9,647 bases of DNA, taken from Candidatus Bathyarchaeota archaeon (GTDB lineage: Archaea; Thermoproteota; Bathyarchaeia; TCS64). A program made the position numbers and the translations under genes. This document shows positions 6,583 through 9,647 of the stretch, piece by piece. Below the pieces are notes generated by a model. It was not told the DNA's origin. It worked only from the letters and a program-made list of their open reading frames with translations, and searched no databases. The stretch lies in contig JAOZIG010000210.1 in assembly GCA_026014515.1 (NCBI GenBank), positions 1,671 to 11,317 of the forward strand. Direction: 5' to 3'. How positions within the stretch are numbered: position 1 is the first letter of the stretch; the number at the start of each line of letters is the position of its first letter.

Positions 6583-6753
6583 ATCCATTTTCAATATATT
6601 ATTGATTTATCGAGTGAAATACGCCTAAATTTGAACGAGAATTGATTATTTCTTTTTTTCAGAAATTGTTGTTTTGGCGTAAAATTGATTATAGTGTATA
6701 TTGATGATAGGTTTTTAAATAGTATTTCCTTATGTTGGTGTAGTGTTTTATAA
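6583..6753. other. AT-rich spacer between tRNA-Arg and cold-shock-domain gene
   Basis: There is no convincing gene here. It holds a T-run (6652-6659) that could end tRNA transcription. An inverted pair TACGCC (6620-6625) / GGCGTA (6676-6681) is present, as is a 10-bp direct repeat AATTGATTAT at 6640-6649 and 6683-6692. A TATA-like TTTTTAAA at 6712-6719 could serve the downstream gene. Confidence 0.4.
6712..6719 (+). promoter_or_regulatory. TATA-box candidate for the cold-shock-domain gene
   Basis: TTTTTAAA centred about 38 bp before the TTG start at 6754; initiation near 6741 would give a leader of about 13 nt. A second AT-rich element (TTTTATAA, 6746-6753) is too close to the start to be the TATA box. 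Confidence 0.35.
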
Positions 6754-7251
6754 TTGAAGGGAAAAATTAAAAAATATTTATCATACCGAGGATTCGGTTT
6801 TATCGAGATAGAAGACCGTGAAGATGATCTTTTCTTCCATATATCCAACTATCCAAAAACAGCATTACCCGCAACGGGACAAGACGTAGAGTTTGAGCTA
6901 ATCGAGACCGCGAAAGGCAAAGAAGCCAAGAATATCCAGATAATAGAGAAAACAGCAGAAATATTCAACGTAACAGAAGAGGAGCCAATCAAAGATGAAC
7001 CAGAGCCAGAAGAGGTATTTGAACCAGAATCTATTGTTGAGGAAGTTGATGACTTGGATACCCTCAAAGGAATTGGACCAACTTATCAGAAGCTACTCCG
7101 AGCAGCTGGAATAAGCTCCAAGGTGAAACTGGTTGCGCAGACACCAGAGGTGCTATACGAGAAGCTCATGAAAGCTAACGAGGAGAAGGGGATTACGAAG
7201 CGTCCTCCTACTCTTGCTAATGTTGGGGCTTGGATTAGCCTAGTTCAATAA
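6754..7251 (+). CDS. Cold-shock-domain protein with C-terminal helix-hairpin-helix (DUF4332-like) domain
   Basis: A 165-residue two-domain cytosolic nucleic-acid-binding protein. Residues 1-65 form a cold-shock (OB-fold) domain: the start MKGKIKKYLSYRGFGFIEI carries RNP1 (GFGFI, 13-17), and RNP2 is DLFFH (25-29), the aromatic single-strand RNA/DNA binding surface. Residues 72-100 are an acidic, proline-containing linker. Residues 101-165 contain the helix-hairpin-helix LKGIGPTYQKLLRAAGI (104-120) and the ending ITKRPPTLANVGAWI, which matches the DUF4332-type module. The start is TTG at 6754: an in-frame TAA lies immediately upstream and no other start fits the CSD beginning. A role in RNA chaperoning or nucleic-acid binding is inferred from the domains. 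A T-rich tract follows the stop. Confidence 0.87.
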   Translation: MKGKIKKYLSYRGFGFIEIEDREDDLFFHISNYPKTALPATGQDVEFELIETAKGKEAKNIQIIEKTAEIFNVTEEEPIKDEPEPEEVFEPESIVEEVDDLDTLKGIGPTYQKLLRAAGISSKVKLVAQTPEVLYEKLMKANEEKGITKRPPTLANVGAWISLVQ

Positions 7252-7253
7252 AA

Positions 7254-7263
7254 TTTCTTTTTT
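7254..7263 (+). terminator. T-rich terminator after cold-shock-domain gene
   Basis: TTTCTTTTTT begins 3 bases after the TAA stop, a typical archaeal U-tract terminator. It directly precedes the promoter of the next gene. Confidence 0.5.
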
Positions 7264-7271
7264 CTATAATA

Positions 7272-7279
7272 TTTTATAC
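7272..7279 (+). promoter_or_regulatory. TATA box of zinc-ribbon gene; leaderless
   Basis: TTTTATAC centred 25.5 bp before the ATG at 7301, so transcription should start at the ATG itself. An overlapping alternative, TATAATAT, lies at 7265-7272. No Shine-Dalgarno site is present. Confidence 0.55.
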
Positions 7280-7300
7280 TTTTAGCTATGATTTTTTGGT

Positions 7301-7777
7301 ATGTCTGTCTTTGTTTGTCCAGTCTGTGGGGCTGAACATGGTCAGGAGTATGCTTTTTGTCCTGAATGCGGTTGTAGCCTGTCTGATATTGATGCTGTAA
7401 CAGTAACCGCAAACCCTGATACTCCGGGTGTATCTGTTGCTGCATCGTTGAAGAATCAGGTTCAGACGATTGGGCAGAAGGCTCACAAGGGAATATCCAC
7501 AGTATCAAACTCGATATCAGATAGAGCAAGAATGGTATCTGCTCGTGCATCAAACATCGCTGTACAGGAAAAGGTTACGGAGTCTATGAGTAGCTTGGTG
7601 AACCTGATGCTTAATGTCTCAAAGGATATTACAAAACAAGTTCCAAAAGAGATGATCAGCGCCATCGATTTAGAGGCAGAGGTAAATTTTGTGGCTTTCT
7701 CCATTGGGGTTTCTATTGATTTAGCCGAATTGAATAAGGTTAAACCCGGTGTGGAGATCGCTGAGCCTGAGGCTTAG
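7301..7777 (+). CDS. Zinc-ribbon protein of unknown function
   Basis: 158 residues. The N-terminus is a four-cysteine zinc ribbon, CPVC (C6, C9) and CPEC (C20, C23), with an extra C25 nearby. After a loose Pro/Thr/Val-rich linker (31-45), residues about 46-110 are polar and rich in Ser, Ala, Lys and Val with likely amphipathic helices (SLKNQVQTIGQKAHKGISTV and onward). There is no true transmembrane segment. The C-terminal part, about 120-150 (ISAIDLEAEVNFVAFSIGVSIDLAEL), looks beta-rich. I do not recognise the family beyond the zinc ribbon. The leaderless promoter supports the ATG at 7301. Its stop codon overlaps the stop of the convergent 66-residue gene. A membrane-peripheral or protein-binding role would be a guess. 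Confidence 0.75.
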   Translation: MSVFVCPVCGAEHGQEYAFCPECGCSLSDIDAVTVTANPDTPGVSVAASLKNQVQTIGQKAHKGISTVSNSISDRARMVSARASNIAVQEKVTESMSSLVNLMLNVSKDITKQVPKEMISAIDLEAEVNFVAFSIGVSIDLAELNKVKPGVEIAEPEA

Positions 7778-7974
7778 ATTTTCTCTAGGAAGAGCTCTTC
7801 TAGGAATGTGTATGAGGTTATGTGTTCAAGTCCTCGTTCCTTGATGCGTTCTAGGAATAATCGTTTTAGACTGTTTATTGGCTGGTTTTCTTCTTTGATT
7901 TTAATTAACACGAGATCAGATGCAATGAATTTATCGAGATACTCATCGATCTTTTCAGTCATCTCCGGCATCAT
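7774..7974 (-). CDS. Small charged helical protein, unknown function
   Basis: 66 residues, strongly charged (rich in Glu, Lys, Leu, Ile) and probably all helical, with segments such as EKIDEYLDKFIASDLVLIKI and NSLKRLFLERIKERGLEHI. Not recognised. The start at 7974 overlaps the end of the 277-residue gene by 20 bp, and GAGG (7985-7982) 7 bases upstream is a fitting Shine-Dalgarno site. In-frame ATGs at 7971 and 7962 are alternatives. The overlap implies translational coupling and perhaps a complex with the larger protein. The stop overlaps the convergent zinc-ribbon gene's stop. A chance reading frame cannot be fully ruled out at this length. Confidence 0.6.
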   Translation of the reverse strand: MMPEMTEKIDEYLDKFIASDLVLIKIKEENQPINSLKRLFLERIKERGLEHITSYTFLEELFLEKI

Positions 7975-8788
7975 CAGTAATCCTCGTACAGTTAAACAAA
8001 ATATCTCCCGTGTTTGGCTCTATAAATGCTAGCCTTTTAGACGCGTTAAACGCATGATATAGACCCCAGAAACCAGTTGCTTCGATGATGTTTCCCTTAT
8101 CCGCCTCAAACCGGGTTATTATTCTTGAATCCTCTCCAATAATCAATTTATATACCATTGGTAGGTTCCTGTGCTCGGTGTCAAAGACTAGGGTTTCCCC
8201 GGCTTCGACTAGTCTTGGGAGTATGCTTTCTACTCGGTTGTTACCAGATGTGGCTGTGAGGGGGATTGTCTTTCGATTAGGAGTTAGCTCGTTGTTCTCT
8301 TTGTATATGTCCAGATTGCCTGTCTCGATTTTTACCTTGTAGCTGTATTCTTTTGCTGGTTTTTCTTGTCTCCAGCCTTTGATGGATTCCCCCAACATCT
8401 TCAACGGGTTCTCAGAGTTCTCAGGAATATACTCATTCAGAATGCCTACGAGGTTATCCAGTTGTTTTCTCGCCGTGGAAAATAGCGTTTCTTCTGAGAC
8501 TAGTTGAATATTGTACTGGCTTGCGAGGTTATCCAGCATGCCTTTTTGATGAGGCGGTATATTTTCCGCTTCAACCAGTAGGCACCATGGCTTTGTAATA
8601 TAGTCCGCTGAGGCCCAGTATAGACTCATTATGGATTGGAATGCTAAGCCTGGGTCTTTTTCATTGATATAGGCGATGATGGGCTCGTTTTCCCTGAATC
8701 CCCATGCATAAGTGGTTCCATGGAACTCGGTTCTTGTTAATCCGTTTTCTTGTAGATATTGTTCTAGTTCCTCTATGGGGTTAGGCAT
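7955..8788 (-). CDS. Unrecognised 277-residue protein
   Basis: I do not recognise this family. Residues 1-15 form a helix (IEELEQYLQENG), followed by strand-like stretches (TTYAWGFR, PIIAYINEK) and a helix (LAFQSIMSLYWASADYI). A hydrophobic strand with acidic end, PWCLLVEAENIPP (67-79), and a coupled helix-strand (GMLDNLASQYNIQLV) follow; this alternating alpha/beta order resembles a compact nuclease-like or Rossmann-like fold, but no certain catalytic motif is visible. Residues 105-145 are helical and charged. Residues 148-270 look beta-rich, including LVFDTEHRNLPMVYKLIIG and ending SKRLAFIEPNTGDILFN. It is soluble with no signal peptide. It lies 31 bp downstream of the ECF S-component gene and overlaps the 66-residue gene, so it is probably part of one transcript. 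A weak TATA-like AATAAACA sits about 26 bp upstream. Confidence 0.75.
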   Translation of the reverse strand: MPNPIEELEQYLQENGLTRTEFHGTTYAWGFRENEPIIAYINEKDPGLAFQSIMSLYWASADYITKPWCLLVEAENIPPHQKGMLDNLASQYNIQLVSEETLFSTARKQLDNLVGILNEYIPENSENPLKMLGESIKGWRQEKPAKEYSYKVKIETGNLDIYKENNELTPNRKTIPLTATSGNNRVESILPRLVEAGETLVFDTEHRNLPMVYKLIIGEDSRIITRFEADKGNIIEATGFWGLYHAFNASKRLAFIEPNTGDILFNCTRITDDAGDD

Positions 8789-8819
8789 GGTGTGAATTAC
8801 TGTGCCTGTGTTTATTGGT

Positions 8820-9404
8820 TTACCGGAAATATCTTTGGATGTTTTCCGTGAATCCAGTGTTTCGTGTCAATGAGATCAACAGGAAACCCAGCAATATCAT
8901 CTCGAAGAAAGCCTTTACAATGATCTGTATTGCCACGAGTGTAGCTATCCCGACTGGGAGACCAGAAACTACAGGCAACAGGTATCTGAATAATACAAAT
9001 GTTAGCAAGGCTTCCGGGATGTACGCCACTGCAGTCAGTGTAGAGGTTTTGATGAATGAATCTGCATCATATTTTTTGAATAGATAACCAGCTGTTATGC
9101 CCGTCAATGCTTTTCCCAGAGGCAAGCCGATTCCCGTTACGATGTTTCCCTTACTGAAGCCGAACTCGAAGGCAGCAACGAGTCCTCCTACTGCGCCTGT
9201 TATTCCGCCTATTACTGGTCCTCCGAATAATGCTGCTATGAAGGTGGTTAGGTGGCTGATGTCCAGTGCTAGACTTACCTGTATTGGTCCCAGTGGTATG
9301 TTAGGTGCGAAAGCTCCTACTTGTGTTGTGATCATGGATAGTATGTTTCCGAGGGCTGCCATTATGGCTATGAATGTGATGTTTTTGGTGGTTAGTTTCG
9401 CCAT
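8820..9404 (-). CDS. ECF transporter substrate-binding (S) component
   Basis: A 194-residue integral membrane protein with about six hydrophobic segments, typical in size for the S subunit of energy-coupling-factor vitamin or metal uptake transporters. The N-terminus KNITFIAIMAALGNILSMI matches the Ala-rich first helix that S components use to dock on EcfT. IPLGPIQVSLALDISH (36-51) is the usual ligand-capping loop region, followed by the glycine-rich AALFGGPVIGGITGAVGGL (57-75). LGKALTGITAGYLFKKY closes helix 4. The vitamin cannot be read from the sequence. No EcfA/EcfA' ATPase or EcfT gene is nearby, so it would be a group II S component using a shared module. A TATA-like GTATATT at 9434-9428 lies 27 bp before the ATG. 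Confidence 0.87.
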   Translation of the reverse strand: MAKLTTKNITFIAIMAALGNILSMITTQVGAFAPNIPLGPIQVSLALDISHLTTFIAALFGGPVIGGITGAVGGLVAAFEFGFSKGNIVTGIGLPLGKALTGITAGYLFKKYDADSFIKTSTLTAVAYIPEALLTFVLFRYLLPVVSGLPVGIATLVAIQIIVKAFFEMILLGFLLISLTRNTGFTENIQRYFR

Positions 9405-9427
9405 TTCACTTGAAGAATATTTTAACC

Positions 9428-9434
9428 AATATAC
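9428..9434 (-). promoter_or_regulatory. TATA-box candidate for ECF S-component gene
   Basis: GTATATT on the minus strand, centred 27 bp before the ATG at 9404, predicts a nearly leaderless mRNA. It begins about 11 bp after the stop of the ACT-domain gene. The S component may therefore be both read through from upstream and started independently. Confidence 0.45.
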
Positions 9435-9444
9435 GGGTTGTTAC

Positions 9445-9647
9445 TCAATCATTGGTATTGTTGCATCGGTTGATAAGGTTTTCAAGAACCTGTATCGTCT
9501 TTTCAACTTCACTGGTCTTCACCAGTATATGGTCTCTGAGGTATGTCGAGATTGCATAGATGCTGATTCCTTCATCAGCTAGTATCGCTGAGACCACGGA
9601 TAGAAAACCCACCAGACTCAAGTCCAGCACAATATCAAACGTGATAA
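9445..9647 (-). CDS. ACT_7/CASTOR-type ACT domain protein, C-terminal part (start outside window)
   Basis: The frame is open to the window edge; the GTG at 9630 is an internal codon, since ITFDI in the same frame precedes it and completes the first strand. About 67 residues are visible. The stretch ITFDIVLDLSLVGFLSVVSA, then ILADEGISIYAISTYLRDHILV, matches the ACT_7 (CASTOR/ZFP36-like) family consensus of strand, G-[FI]-L helix, EAGISIFAISTY-type strand and D-x-[IV]-L-V strand. The sequence then runs into a helix, TSEVEKTIQVLENL. Family members are small (about 130 residues) amino-acid-binding or regulatory proteins. It ends 40 bp before the ECF S-component gene on the same strand. The ligand cannot be inferred. 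Confidence 0.8.
   Translation of the reverse strand, partial: ITFDIVLDLSLVGFLSVVSAILADEGISIYAISTYLRDHILVKTSEVEKTIQVLENLINRCNNTND

Noticed and set aside
6698..6710. C/D-box small RNA (TTGATGATAGG resembling a C box)
   Set aside because: The purine before TGATGA is missing and no CTGA D box follows at a suitable distance.
6591..6848. Minus-strand open frame of 85 codons
   Set aside because: It overlaps the cold-shock domain gene, is low-complexity Lys/Phe/Ile/Ser-rich from AT-rich DNA, and shows no family features.
9097..9582. 161-codon plus-strand frame opposite the ECF S component and ACT gene
   Set aside because: An antisense shadow; both minus-strand proteins match known families, and this one is Pro/Met-rich without domain features.
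1..9647. CRISPR array, insertion sequence, prophage or defence system
   Set aside because: I found no regularly spaced repeats, transposase, integrase, nuclease or toxin motifs on either strand.

Overview
The window looks archaeal. It contains an intron-less tRNA-Arg(GCG) with an encoded CCA end. Most genes have a TATA-box-like element about 25 to 33 bp before the start codon and almost no 5' leader. GGTGA/GAGG-type Shine-Dalgarno sites appear only where a real leader or an operon-internal start exists. The protein families (a DUF4332-like helix-hairpin-helix protein, zinc-ribbon proteins, ECF S component, ACT_7-type domain) fit a mesophilic archaeon of intermediate GC content. An Asgard or related lineage is possible, but the sequence shown does not prove it.

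Positions 1-6373 form a transport and small-molecule metabolism block. From left to right it holds: the 3' part of an MFS permease (+); a divalent-anion:sodium symporter (DASS/SLC13) (-), preceded in the same operon by a 93-residue protein with a predicted ferredoxin-like fold; a leaderless FMN-binding pyridoxamine-phosphate-oxidase-like protein (+); a YtcJ-type metal-dependent amidohydrolase (-); and a second MFS permease (-) that resembles the first. The likely theme is uptake or export of small carboxylates or acylated compounds, with hydrolysis by the amidohydrolase. This is inferred from gene neighbourhood. The amidohydrolase and second MFS promoters share an identical TATA octamer at identical spacing to their start codons.

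Positions 6374-7777 hold the tRNA-Arg gene, a two-domain protein joining a cold-shock domain to a C-terminal helix-hairpin-helix (DUF4332-like) module, and an unknown zinc-ribbon protein.

Positions 7774-9647 are all on the minus strand. Transcription runs from an ACT_7-type protein (cut by the window edge) to an orphan ECF transporter S component, an unrecognised 277-residue protein, and a 66-residue protein that overlaps it by 20 bp. The S component has no ATPase or EcfT gene nearby, so it probably uses a shared energising module encoded elsewhere.

I saw no insertion sequence, CRISPR array, prophage gene or defence system. The most interesting leads are the small protein paired with the DASS transporter, the altered first GTPPN-like motif in that transporter, the matched promoters with nearby inverted repeats, and the unrecognised 277/66-residue gene pair.
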